Positions 27,543 through 34,963 of a stretch of DNA of 64,000 bases are shown piece by piece. The stretch's first letter is position 1. The number at the start of each line of letters is the position of its first letter. A program made the translations under genes and the position numbers. Origin of the DNA: Deinococcus sp. QL22 (GTDB taxonomy: Bacteria > Deinococcota > Deinococci > Deinococcales > Deinococcaceae). The notes under the pieces were generated by a model. That model saw nothing but the letters and a program-made list of their open reading frames with translations. It made no database searches and was not told the DNA's origin. The stretch spans positions 124,001 to 188,000 of the forward strand of contig NZ_CP097156.1 of NCBI RefSeq assembly GCF_023370075.1. The letters are read 5' to 3'.

Positions 27543-27560
27543 AGAAGATCACCTCCACGC

Positions 27561-27590
27561 GATCAAAAAACCGCCCCAAAAGGCGGTTTT
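27561..27590. terminator. Hairpin terminator upstream of the tape measure gene
   Basis: AAAACCGCC (27567-27575) pairs with GGCGGTTTT (27582-27590). On the - strand it is followed by a T-run (27565-27570). It ends the cargo transcript from the GIY-YIG gene. It also sits only a few bases before the tape measure ribosome binding site, so tape measure transcripts that read through would carry the hairpin in their leader. Confidence 0.65.
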
Positions 27591-27612
27591 GTAGCTACAT
27601 CAGGATTCAGAG

Positions 27613-28545
27613 CTAATGGATGTCTTGAACTGCGTAGCCTGCAAACAGAACAGGCGTTTTATATTCTCCAGTCACAAATGCATGGAAGGTGCGAGGGGGC
27701 ACGCCAAGGCTTTTGGCCGTTTTTAAAATATTTACAAACTCCTGCCTTGTGCCATCGGGGTGTATCAAAACTCGCCGCTGTGTTGGGAATCTGCGGTTGT
27801 TTGGATCTCTTTTGGCGACTACCCTCGCTTCTTCTAGAGCAACATTTGATTCCCAAGCCTCTCGCGACATGGTGGCGAGGCGACATGAATATCCTTTGTA
27901 GGTTCGTTTTGAACCTTTGCCCACTTGAAACATCGTGCTGGTGTGAAGCTCACGCTCACGGCAGAACTGGCCCAAATGCTGCACTTCTTCTTCCCGCCCA
28001 TCAGGAAACGTGACGATGTAAGCCTGCGCCTTAGCAACGTTTTGCTTAAGCAGTAACGCCTTGGTTTCCTCAGTGTGCTGGTACCCCGTGACGCGTCCGG
28101 CTTGCGGGAGGGCGTTGTACCCACCGCGCTTGTTGTACGCCCCCAAAAACTCAATCCAAGCCTGCTCAATTGTTATCAGCAAGTCTTCCCGATCCACTAA
28201 CTCCAGCACTTTGAAGGCAAAGGCTTTTTCTCCATCTCGCGTCCATGCGCGTTGTAACCGGGGCGAGTGATGCCTTCCCGAGCGCAGAAGATGTCGGTGT
28301 TGACTCCATCTCTGCCGCAAGCAGCCTGCGCTCCCAACATAAACCTGTCCCGATGAGCAGTGTTGGATGACATAGATTCCTGCGACCCGTTTAGACAGTG
28401 CCCAGTCCTTCTGCTTTGCAATAAAGCACGGCTTGCAGCGAGCTGCCCAAGCGCCCCTATCGCGGTAAAAGAATTTGGAAGTCTCGGGCAAAATACGCTG
28501 ACATTTCGTGCATTGACGCTCCCCAACCACAGCCGACTTACCCAT
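27613..28545 (-). CDS. GIY-YIG homing-type endonuclease (310 aa)
   Basis: The N-terminal zinc ribbon (CTKCQ with CKPC, about residues 12-43) leads into a GIY-YIG nuclease domain. It carries GIYVIQHCSSGQVYVGSAG, the arginine in LRQRWSQH and the glutamate helix TIEQAWIEFLGAYN. A C-terminal half with repeated short DNA-binding-like modules follows (PDGREEEVQHLGQFC, PDGTRQEFVNILKTAKSLGV). This layout is typical of phage homing endonucleases. The ATG at 28545 is preferred; an in-frame TTG at 28566 would add seven residues. The gene overlaps the HNH gene before it by eight bases. Confidence 0.8.
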   Translation of the reverse strand: MGKSAVVGERQCTKCQRILPETSKFFYRDRGAWAARCKPCFIAKQKDWALSKRVAGIYVIQHCSSGQVYVGSAGCLRQRWSQHRHLLRSGRHHSPRLQRAWTRDGEKAFAFKVLELVDREDLLITIEQAWIEFLGAYNKRGGYNALPQAGRVTGYQHTEETKALLLKQNVAKAQAYIVTFPDGREEEVQHLGQFCRERELHTSTMFQVGKGSKRTYKGYSCRLATMSREAWESNVALEEARVVAKRDPNNRRFPTQRRVLIHPDGTRQEFVNILKTAKSLGVPPRTFHAFVTGEYKTPVLFAGYAVQDIH

Positions 28546-28861
28546 CTCTTTTGCACCCCACTTCAAACCGCGCTGGGCGGTACTCCCAAGGCATCTTGTC
28601 TGACTTCGCCCGGTTGCAGTCGGGGCACGCGCATACGAGGTTGTTCATATAGTTGCTGCCCCCTTTGCTGAGCGGAATGAAATGGTCTACCTGAAACTTG
28701 TTCGGGCCGATGAGGTCAAGCTTTTCATCACAGTAATGACATAGCCCTTTCTGTTTGCCGAACCTGATCTGAACATCCCACTTGTCGAAGCTGCCAACCG
28801 CGCCGTGTTGCTGGGCGCGGCGGCGATGCTTCGACCTGTACGCATCGCCGCCGCGAATCAC
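28538..28861 (-). CDS. HNH endonuclease (107 aa)
   Basis: A small HNH nuclease: CHYCDEKL, then the FQVDHFIPLSKGGSNYMNNL segment with the DH pair and the HNH asparagine, and CPDCN. The N-terminus is basic (RSKHRRRAQQHG). The start is GTG overlapping the upstream stop (GTGA). With the GIY-YIG gene it forms a two-nuclease cargo block between the tail chaperones and the tape measure. Confidence 0.8.
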   Translation of the reverse strand: MIRGGDAYRSKHRRRAQQHGAVGSFDKWDVQIRFGKQKGLCHYCDEKLDLIGPNKFQVDHFIPLSKGGSNYMNNLVCACPDCNRAKSDKMPWEYRPARFEVGCKRDG

Positions 28862-29088
28862 TCGTGATCTCGCCTGTGATTGCGCCAGAGGTGCATCCGC
28901 AGGGCGCTCAGCACCAAACTGGCCGTGTGGCGATCATTTTCGGTATCGAAAGCAATCAGGAACCGCCCGTCTTGGTCAACCTCTACGGTAGTCGCAATAA
29001 GGCTGCTGATGGATTCCAGCTCATTAATGCTGATGCTGACGTTCGCCAGCTTATATTTCCTGTCCAACTGGGGGGTGGACTTCATCAT
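28858..29088 (-). CDS. Small unknown protein of the cargo block (76 aa)
   Basis: A soluble mixed helix/strand protein (LESISSLIATTVEVDQDGRF, IAFDTENDRHTASLVLSALR) with a histidine and arginine-rich C-terminus. The start overlaps the preceding stop (ATGATGA). Translational coupling with the 145-residue gene upstream suggests they act together. No family was recognised. Confidence 0.55.
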   Translation of the reverse strand: MMKSTPQLDRKYKLANVSISINELESISSLIATTVEVDQDGRFLIAFDTENDRHTASLVLSALRMHLWRNHRRDHE

Positions 29089-29522
29089 GCCGCCCGCTCC
29101 TTGCCGTGCGTGAAGGACAGAAAAGCCAGCACCGTGTCCCGTTCGTCAGCGGTCAAGAGGGCGAGGCTGTAGACAGGCGTGTCCAGTGCAGCGGAGGCGA
29201 AGCCGTAATGCTCTTTGCTCGGCACACCAGCGCGGGCCAAACGGCGGTGAAGGCTTTCGGCGGCAGGCTTGCCGATAGCGGCGGGTTCCAGCTTCTCACT
29301 GATGACGGTCAGGTCGTGAGCGCCGTGCAGCAGGGCGATGGCTTTGATGGCCTCTACGGGCTCACAGTTGACTGTGCCTTCGATGCCTGCCGCCGTGCGG
29401 GTCAGGGTCACGATGTCACGTGCTTTGTCCGTCACCACACCGCATTCGCGGTACAGGGTGACAACTTCCCAAGTGCGGGTGATGGCGGGTGCTTTTGCGT
29501 GTGCTTCGGTGTAAACTGTCAT
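29085..29522 (-). CDS. Unknown helical protein, first gene of the cargo operon (145 aa)
   Basis: The start is the ATG at 29520-29522, preceded by GAGGTG. The protein is helical and acidic; its end (PVYSLALLTADERDTVLAFL) resembles a motif seen in several phage proteins of unknown role. It is transcribed away from the XRE regulator at 29650 across a shared operator-like region, so it may be that regulator's target. Confidence 0.55.
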   Translation of the reverse strand: MTVYTEAHAKAPAITRTWEVVTLYRECGVVTDKARDIVTLTRTAAGIEGTVNCEPVEAIKAIALLHGAHDLTVISEKLEPAAIGKPAAESLHRRLARAGVPSKEHYGFASAALDTPVYSLALLTADERDTVLAFLSFTHGKERAA

Positions 29523-29594
29523 TAATCCACCTCTAGTTCGGATTCCAAAGAAGGCGCGTTTCCTAGGCGCTGAGCTTTCTTTGGTTCCTGCATA

Positions 29595-29630
29595 GTAGCA
29601 TCCATTGCTACCGGAAGCAATAGCTGCTAC
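29595..29630. promoter_or_regulatory. Operator-like repeats between divergent cargo genes
   Basis: GTAGCA (29595-29600) and TGCTAC (29606-29611) form a perfect dyad with a five-base spacer. A further TGCTAC lies at 29625-29630, with related GCAATAGC between. They lie in the 127-base space between the 145-residue gene (-) and the XRE regulator (+). This is the usual layout of an autoregulated switch, with the neighbouring small repressor as the likely binder. Confidence 0.55.
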
Positions 29631-29649
29631 CATCTAGAGGGGTGATATT

Positions 29650-29871
29650 GTGACTGGAATGAATGAGCAGGTCAGAAAGGCGGTGCAGGAAGCGATGACT
29701 GAGCGTGAGCTTTCGCAGGGTGAGTTGGCTCGACGTACCGGGTTAGTGCGCCCCGCTGTCTCCAAGTTGTTGAATGGCACGGTTGGGCGCGTCCCTGAGA
29801 ACTGGCAACGTATTCTGGATGAGTTAGACCTTGAACTGGTGGCCCAGCCTCGGCAAAAGCTCCCTAAATAA
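29650..29871 (+). CDS. XRE-family HTH regulator (73 aa)
   Basis: A one-domain helix-turn-helix protein: ELSQGELARRTGLVRPAVSK gives the helix-turn-helix, followed by LLNGTVGRVPENWQRILDEL. GTG start with GAGGGG seven bases upstream. It is one of only two + strand genes within the late region's cargo block. It probably represses the divergent operon and itself through the dyads just upstream. Confidence 0.75.
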   Translation: MTGMNEQVRKAVQEAMTERELSQGELARRTGLVRPAVSKLLNGTVGRVPENWQRILDELDLELVAQPRQKLPK

Positions 29872-29960
29872 CGTGCTTTAGCGGTTTACGTACTTTCATC
29901 TTGAAGAGGGTTGGGCAAGTGAAGCCCCTCGCTCAAAAGATGTGGGGTACGGTTGGGGAT

Positions 29961-30446
29961 ATGAATAAAAAGGAACAGGCTGCTGCTAAGGCGGAACGGA
30001 ATCGGAAGAATGCTGCTGCCGTAGCCGCGTTATCGCCTCAGAAGCGCATGGCCCTCAATGCCGTCACGGGCCTACTATTGCTTGGCGGGATTGCCTTTCT
30101 GATGTTCATGTTTCGAGGATGCGGAAGTACCACTACGGCCACTTCGAATTCCACAGTTGGAATGACCCCCGCTCAATTGCTAGCTACTGGCGATGGCCGA
30201 GAACGGAACGACCCCCAGATGGCGACGGCCTTTGCGCGGTTAGATGCAGCCTGCCCGGAAAACGGAGAAAAGGTGGCTGACATTGCGACCAACATCAAAA
30301 ATTTGATCAAGAGCGAAACTGGACAAGATCTCCCAATGATCTTCGTTATGAACCAGCTCTCTGACACCCAGGAAGCTATACAGAGCAAGATGACTTGCGT
30401 GGATACTGGAATCGCCCTGGTCACTATTATGAGTGAATCACGTTAA
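29961..30446 (+). CDS. Single-pass membrane protein (161 aa)
   Basis: A basic, alanine-rich cytoplasmic head (KKEQAAAKAERNRKNAAAVA) leads into one transmembrane helix (about residues 34-50, VTGLLLLGGIAFLMFMF). A periplasmic domain with four cysteines follows, including two widely spaced ones after DAACPE and KMTCVD. I took the ATG at 29961; an upstream TTG would add 20 residues without a better ribosome binding site. It follows the XRE gene and may be a superinfection-exclusion or envelope-modifying cargo protein. No family recognised. Confidence 0.5.
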   Translation: MNKKEQAAAKAERNRKNAAAVAALSPQKRMALNAVTGLLLLGGIAFLMFMFRGCGSTTTATSNSTVGMTPAQLLATGDGRERNDPQMATAFARLDAACPENGEKVADIATNIKNLIKSETGQDLPMIFVMNQLSDTQEAIQSKMTCVDTGIALVTIMSESR

Positions 30447-30556
30447 GCAAAGGGGAAAGCGCGGCTGCGGGCAATAGCAGATTTTCCCCCTCAAAGGCCG
30501 GGTGGACGCACACCCAGCCCCGTCAGGTGCCGTGGAATGCTGGATTCACCCCCAAA

Positions 30557-31045
30557 TTAAGCTGGAGCACCAGCGTCCAAGGCCAGGTACTGCTCGGCCA
30601 CCGTGAAGATGCGCTCCAGGGAGTCATCGGCGGCCACGAGCTGCACCACCCAACTCGCGTGGGCGAGGTGCTTGTTCTCCAGGGCTTCAGCGAGCGCCGC
30701 ACAGTGGTGGGGGGCCAGCAGTTGGGGGCCGTCCAAGTCAGGTGTGCGGGCGTAGGCAGGCAGGAACTCCGAACCCTTGAACAGCTTCCAGTCCGGCGTG
30801 TTGCCCCCGCCCTTGCTTTTGCCGCCGTTGACGTTGCCGAGCATGGCCGTGAGCTGGGCCACCGGCCACGCCCGCTTGTAATGGATGCCGGGAATTCGTC
30901 CGAACAGCACCGCCAGCACCAGACTGGCTTCGTCGCAGGCCGCCCGCCAAGTGTAAGCCGGGTAATGCTCCACGATGTCGCATAGGATTTCTCCCCAATC
31001 AATCGGGGCTAGGTCGACGCGGCGGCGTCCGCCCCGGCGTTTGGG
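30557..31045 (-). CDS. Tail chaperone T region, made by -1 frameshift from the upstream gene
   Basis: The frame is open from 31048 down to 30557. It has no ATG, and its first GTG (30973) lacks a ribosome binding site. It overlaps the 3' end of the tail chaperone gene in the -1 frame. The zero-frame codons ACC CCA AAC contain the slippery heptamer CCCAAAC at 31039-31045. Slipping there gives a G-T fusion of about 408 residues (248 from the first frame, 160 from the second). The domain is helical (EHYPAYTWRAACDEASLVLA). This is the classic siphovirus G/GT arrangement, which loads the tape measure with tail tube subunits. Confidence 0.8.
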   Translation of the reverse strand, partial: PKRRGGRRRVDLAPIDWGEILCDIVEHYPAYTWRAACDEASLVLAVLFGRIPGIHYKRAWPVAQLTAMLGNVNGGKSKGGGNTPDWKLFKGSEFLPAYARTPDLDGPQLLAPHHCAALAEALENKHLAHASWVVQLVAADDSLERIFTVAEQYLALDAGAPA

Positions 31046-31782
31046 GTCTCACCCTCTTCGGGCTCGTCGTCCGGCGTCGAGCCGTCGCGCAGGTAGGCCG
31101 TGACCTGACCGAGGCCCTCGTTCATCAGGTGCGACAGCAGCCACGCGCCGTCAATGGCCGCGCCGTCGTCGGCAATCCGGGCGTTCAGGTTGTCCGCGAG
31201 CAGGTCGGCTGTAGCCCGGATGATGATTTTGGAACGGCCCTGCAACTCGAAGGCTTTCCCACGCACCCGTTCGAACATGGCTGCCGAGTCTTCGCCGTCG
31301 AGCACTTCAACCTCGCTCAGGCTCTGCGCGTCGTCAGCCACCGTCAGGGCGTCCAGCTCGTCAGCCTTCTCAGCGGCGGCCAGCACCTCGGCGTAGCTCA
31401 GGGCGCGGGCTGTGAAAGTGCGGCCTTCGAGCTCGATCGGCTCGAACACCGGCAGGTCGAGCGTTTCGCCGGGAGCCAGCCCCTCGCCTGTCCGCAGGTA
31501 GGAAATCAGGCGTGTGCCGCTGACTTTCCCTACATGCTGAGTGACCCAGTCCCGGTCAAGGTAGCCTTCGCCCTGTTTGCGGGAATTCAGCAGGTGGCGC
31601 ACCAGGTCAATTTCGGCGTGCAGGCGGTCAACCGTCTTGGTGGAGATGCCGCTGAGGTTCACCTCTTGCAACAGCATTTCCTCTTCGCCGTTCAGGCGCT
31701 TGCTCCAGAAACCCACATTACCAATCGACACGGGGCGGTTTTCATGGAAGCGGGTGGTCAGAATCAATTTGTTTTTCTTCAT
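31009..31782 (-). CDS. Tail assembly chaperone (G protein; 257 aa)
   Basis: It is encoded between the tail tube gene and the tape measure, as in most siphoviruses. It is acidic and helical, with a low-complexity acidic end (PDDEPEEGETPNAG). The 3' end carries the slippery site that produces the longer GT form. The N-terminus (MKKNKLILTTRFHENRPVSI) fits the beta-rich start of such chaperones. GGAG precedes the ATG. It overlaps the 89-residue gene upstream by 41 bases. Confidence 0.75.
   Translation of the reverse strand: MKKNKLILTTRFHENRPVSIGNVGFWSKRLNGEEEMLLQEVNLSGISTKTVDRLHAEIDLVRHLLNSRKQGEGYLDRDWVTQHVGKVSGTRLISYLRTGEGLAPGETLDLPVFEPIELEGRTFTARALSYAEVLAAAEKADELDALTVADDAQSLSEVEVLDGEDSAAMFERVRGKAFELQGRSKIIIRATADLLADNLNARIADDGAAIDGAWLLSHLMNEGLGQVTAYLRDGSTPDDEPEEGETPNAGADAAAST
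31039..31045 (-). promoter_or_regulatory. Programmed -1 ribosomal frameshift site (CCCAAAC)
   Basis: The heptamer follows X XXY YYZ in the correct phase (C CCA AAC). Two bases downstream a possible stimulatory hairpin pairs CGGGGC (31031-31036) with GCCCCG (31004-31009). The zero-frame stop (TAG 31009-31011) lies 28 bases beyond the site. The -1 frame is closed just upstream by TGA at 31049-31051 and open after it. Confidence 0.8.
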
Positions 31783-32011
31783 TTGGGGTCTCCACGGGCA
31801 GGTCGATATGGGGATACATCCCGACGCCTTCAGGCAGGTCGAGGGGCAAGGTGACGCTCAGGCGGTGGCCTTCAGCGTCCGAAACGGTCACGGGACTGGG
31901 GAGGAGCTCCAAAAGGAACAGGACGGCGTCTTCAATCACGCCGTCCTGTGCGTCTTCCTCAGAGAGAATCACCAGTCTGGGCGTGTCGTTCCACACGTCA
32001 CGCCAGATCAC
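31742..32011 (-). CDS. Small acidic phage protein (89 aa)
   Basis: The reading starts at GTG 32009-32011 (VIWRDVWNDTPRLVILSEED) just after the tail tube gene. Its acidic composition and convincing amino-acid pattern support coding. The upstream extension of the frame only shadows the tube gene. There is no strong ribosome binding site, so the start could lie inside. It overlaps the chaperone gene by 41 bases. Function unknown; probably linked to tail assembly. Confidence 0.5.
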   Translation of the reverse strand: MIWRDVWNDTPRLVILSEEDAQDGVIEDAVLFLLELLPSPVTVSDAEGHRLSVTLPLDLPEGVGMYPHIDLPVETPNEEKQIDSDHPLP

Positions 32012-32016
32012 GCGGC

Positions 32017-32499
32017 TTAGGCGGGGATGACGCCGGGGAGGGGGCCTTCCTGCACGCTGAGCTCGTGGGTGGCCGTGATGACGCCCTTGCTGGGTACGGT
32101 CAGTTCCCAGGTGCGCACATCGACCACCAGATCGAACACTGGCTTGCCCGCGCCCGCACCGAGGGGCAACACTTCCACGTACACCAGGCCGCCCGTTTCG
32201 GTTTCGGCAAACGCGGCGGTCTGCATGATCACCACGGCGGGATCGTCTTCGACCCAAGTGGTCTCGCCCAGGCTCATGGTGCCGTCGCGGCCCCCGTCAC
32301 GCACGGAGATGGTGCGCCCGCCCGTGCAGAAGTTCTCGATGTCGATGGTGGTGTTCTCAATGCCGATGGTCACTTCGGACGCAAGGCACAGGAGCTTGAA
32401 AGCGGCGGTGGCGGGCTTGGTGGCCAGTTCTCCGGTGAAGGCGGTGACGGGGGCCACGCGAATAATGGCGTTCTTACCGAAACGAAACTTTGGAGCCAT
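32017..32499 (-). CDS. Major tail tube protein (160 aa)
   Basis: A compact beta-rich protein (GENTTIDIENFCTGG-like region, GGLVYVEVLPLGAG, VVDVRTWELTVPSKG) located between the tail completion genes and the chaperones. This is the standard place of the siphovirus tail tube protein. No signal or membrane segment. Identity rests mainly on size, fold type and order. Confidence 0.65.
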   Translation of the reverse strand: MAPKFRFGKNAIIRVAPVTAFTGELATKPATAAFKLLCLASEVTIGIENTTIDIENFCTGGRTISVRDGGRDGTMSLGETTWVEDDPAVVIMQTAAFAETETGGLVYVEVLPLGAGAGKPVFDLVVDVRTWELTVPSKGVITATHELSVQEGPLPGVIPA

Positions 32500-32515
32500 G
32501 AGTCCCTCCTGGGGA

Positions 32516-32893
32516 TTAGTCGGCGGTGACAGCGAGCGTCACCTGTTCGGGGTAATCGCGGCTCTCTTCGAGCAGCGCCGGATCGTCAGCCAGCGGCCAG
32601 AAGGCCTCAGCAATGGCGTTGACCGCCGCTTCGAGGTCTTCTTGTCCGCTCTGGTTCACGAGGCGAATGGGAAACGAGGTCTGGAAGCCGAGGAAGGCAA
32701 ACGCGGGGACAACCCGTTGCCGGGGGTTGGCGGAGATGATCACTTCAAGGCCCGTGACGGTGGTGCCCTCTGGCCAGTCGCCCACGGTGAGGCCGTCAGC
32801 AGTTTGACCACCGGGGAAGGTGGCCACACCCAGCACGACCCCAGCTTCGACGAACGCCACCCGCACCCGTTCGGCGATCAGGGCAGAATTCAC
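32516..32893 (-). CDS. Tail terminator-like protein (125 aa)
   Basis: The sequence has an alpha/beta pattern (ALIAERVRVAFVEAGVVLGV, TGLEVIISANPRQRVVPAFA, QEDLEAAVNAIAEAF) like lambda gpU-type tail terminators, and it lies directly before the tail tube gene in transcription order. The ATG overlaps the previous stop. Function inferred from position. Confidence 0.5.
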   Translation of the reverse strand: MNSALIAERVRVAFVEAGVVLGVATFPGGQTADGLTVGDWPEGTTVTGLEVIISANPRQRVVPAFAFLGFQTSFPIRLVNQSGQEDLEAAVNAIAEAFWPLADDPALLEESRDYPEQVTLAVTAD

Positions 32894-33291
32894 CGGAGCG
32901 CCCGCAGGTGGCGGTCAAAGCTGGCCACCAGGTTGACTTTCTGGAGGGCGTAGCGCGGCACGTTGCGGGCCGGGAGGGAGTAGGCCCGCTTGCGGAAGAC
33001 CGCACCCAGGTAGGTGGCGGCGGCGTGCTCTGCCGTCCACACCACGCGGGCGCTCAGGCCCGCGTAGACCGCCGGTTGCTGACTGTTGCGCAGGGTGCCC
33101 AGATCGACCACATTGCGGGGGCTGCTGGCCGTGGAACCATTCTCCCGCCGGGTAGAGCCGCTCCAACCCCAGATCACCTCATCGTGAGCGGCGCGGGCGG
33201 CCACCTCCACGTCCCGCACGGTGCGGCGGAAGGCGAGACCCACTTTGCGGTCGAAGGCCCCTAAATCCACAGTCACTCGGACGCTCCCCAC
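32890..33291 (-). CDS. HK97 gp10-like tail completion protein (133 aa)
   Basis: The size, basic charge and helical N-terminal region (FRRTVRDVEVAARAAHDEVI), followed by strands ending in an LQKVNLVASFDRHL helix, fit the HK97-gp10/minor tail group. GTG start. Its position between connector and terminator genes supports the call. Confidence 0.5.
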   Translation of the reverse strand: MGSVRVTVDLGAFDRKVGLAFRRTVRDVEVAARAAHDEVIWGWSGSTRRENGSTASSPRNVVDLGTLRNSQQPAVYAGLSARVVWTAEHAAATYLGAVFRKRAYSLPARNVPRYALQKVNLVASFDRHLRALR

Positions 33292-33294
33292 GGC

Positions 33295-33828
33295 CTATTC
33301 CAGCGCGGCGCGGATGGCCTCCAGCCGCTTGACGCCCACGCCGGGGGCTTCGCGCAGTTCCGCGTCGGTGGCGTCGCGCACAGCCTGGAGGGTGCGCAGG
33401 CCAATCGAACGCAGGCCTTCGACTTCCGGGAAGTCATCTGCCAAAAGAGCGTCCTGAACAGCGGCAGCCTTAGCCACTTCAGCCAGTTCCGGAACGGCCT
33501 CCCCTGTGGGCGTGAGGTGCACAAGCTGCTCGATCTCGCGGGCGGCCTGCTCAATGCCGGACTTGAAGAGGGCCTGCTCATGGTCGTAGCTGCCGTAGCG
33601 CCGGGTCACCGCGCGGTTGTACTTCCGCAGCGGCTCCAGTGCGGCCTGGATGGCGGCGCGGACGCGGTAGCCTTCCAGGGCTTCGGGTGGCACGAGATCA
33701 GGGTTGATGGTCAGGGTGGCGAGGTTCGCGCCGCCGGTATAGTCCACCGCAATCTGGGCCGCAGCCTCTTGCGCTGCGTCCTCGGTCACCATGACCCGTT
33801 TGAGCGCTTCAGGAATAGGGGTCTTCAT
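33295..33828 (-). CDS. Connector-region protein with a helix-hairpin-helix-like end (177 aa)
   Basis: The true start is the ATG at 33826-33828 with GGAGGA six bases upstream. The C-terminal 45 residues contain two helix-hairpin-helix-like units (VEGLRSIGLRTLQAVRDATD and LREAPGVGVKRLEAIRAALE), a non-specific DNA-binding motif. The rest is helical. The place in the head-tail connector cluster makes a DNA-contacting role at the portal or neck possible; unknown otherwise. Confidence 0.5.
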   Translation of the reverse strand: MKTPIPEALKRVMVTEDAAQEAAAQIAVDYTGGANLATLTINPDLVPPEALEGYRVRAAIQAALEPLRKYNRAVTRRYGSYDHEQALFKSGIEQAAREIEQLVHLTPTGEAVPELAEVAKAAAVQDALLADDFPEVEGLRSIGLRTLQAVRDATDAELREAPGVGVKRLEAIRAALE

Positions 33829-34544
33829 CGTGTCCTCCACAGACTTAAAAAGCGTCCGCCGAACTGCGCTTCTCGCCAGAGATCGGCGTCGGGAAAGGCG
33901 AGCTGTACGGTCAGGGTGCCGGGCTGGCCATCCAACGTGAGGGGGCTGGAACTGCCCCACACCACGCCTGGAGGCCTGGCCGTTGGTGCGGTCAGGCTGC
34001 CCCAGCGCCCAATCAGGGCAACTTCGGCCGCGTCTGCCCCCACCGTTTCGCGGATGCGGGGGTCGGTAGTCGCGGTGAGGCGCACAGCCACGTTGATGGG
34101 CACGCCGGGGCCAGGGCGCTGGTTGCCGCGTGCATCAGCGACCAGCGGGCCAGCGGTCTGAAAAGAGAGCTGATCGACACGGGTGCGCTCGATCAGCGGC
34201 GCACCGCGCACGACCGTCACCCAGTCCAGCCCGCCCGGATTGAGCGGCTCAGCCACGGGCACGAACACCCGTCCACCTGCCGCCGCGACCGTGAAGCCGG
34301 GCGTTTGAGCGAGCGGCGTATGCGCCAACACAAGGGTGGTCGAACGCGAAGTGAACCCTGGCTCGTCGGGATCAGGGGCGACGGTGGTGCCGTCCTCTTC
34401 CTGTCCGATCAGGGCACGCACCTGCACACTCTGGCCCGTGAAGCGCGTGACCGTCACAGTCTGGGCAAAGGGACTGCTAAGCGCCTCGTCCACGTAAGGC
34501 CGGGCAGCCAGCACCGATTCGTAGGCCGAGTCCAGCAGGGTCAC
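33825..34544 (-). CDS. Head-tail joining region protein (239 aa)
   Basis: A mostly beta-strand protein with an N-terminal helix (LLDSAYESVLAARPYVDEAL) and no known motifs. It is coupled to the next gene by an ATGA overlap. By order it belongs to the neck or head-completion set, but it is larger than usual stopper proteins. Confidence 0.45.
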   Translation of the reverse strand: MTLLDSAYESVLAARPYVDEALSSPFAQTVTVTRFTGQSVQVRALIGQEEDGTTVAPDPDEPGFTSRSTTLVLAHTPLAQTPGFTVAAAGGRVFVPVAEPLNPGGLDWVTVVRGAPLIERTRVDQLSFQTAGPLVADARGNQRPGPGVPINVAVRLTATTDPRIRETVGADAAEVALIGRWGSLTAPTARPPGVVWGSSSPLTLDGQPGTLTVQLAFPDADLWREAQFGGRFLSLWRTR

Positions 34545-34960
34545 CGAGCGGCCCCAGGGAAGGCGAAGGCAAACCCGCCCACTGGAACCGCGAGCAGCAG
34601 CAGGGCGGCGGCAAAAGCATCGAGGTCACCCGCCGCCAGCACCGAGGAACCGTGACTGTCCGAAGCAGGCGTGAGGCTCAGCTCCAGTCCGGGCAGCTTA
34701 ATGGCTTTCAGCCCGCCGCCGGTGCTGCCGCTTAGCAACGTCAGCGTGCCCCCTAGGCCCGCCCGGTAGGCCAGCGCTTTGGCCGCCACTGCTGTCCGGG
34801 CTGCCATCAGGGCATCCCCCGTCAAGGTGTCCGCCACCACCTGCCGACGCGCCAGCTCACCCCGCGCCCAAATCAGGGCCAGCGTGACATGTGCGTCCTC
34901 TGGCTCCGGCGCCCCTGGGATCAGCTCAGTGACCTGATCTGGCGAGACGGCCAGCGCCAC
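34541..34960 (-). CDS. Head-tail adaptor-like protein (139 aa)
   Basis: The N-terminal half is helical, with conserved-looking spacing (VTELIPGAPEPEDAHVTLAL, AARTAVAAKALAYRAGLG) as in gp6-type adaptors that sit under the portal. The C-terminus is hydrophobic and alanine-rich (LLLLAVPVGGFAFAFPG). GTG start. Its place between capsid and tail genes supports an adaptor role. Confidence 0.5.
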   Translation of the reverse strand: MALAVSPDQVTELIPGAPEPEDAHVTLALIWARGELARRQVVADTLTGDALMAARTAVAAKALAYRAGLGGTLTLLSGSTGGGLKAIKLPGLELSLTPASDSHGSSVLAAGDLDAFAAALLLLAVPVGGFAFAFPGAAR

Positions 34961-34963
34961 GGC

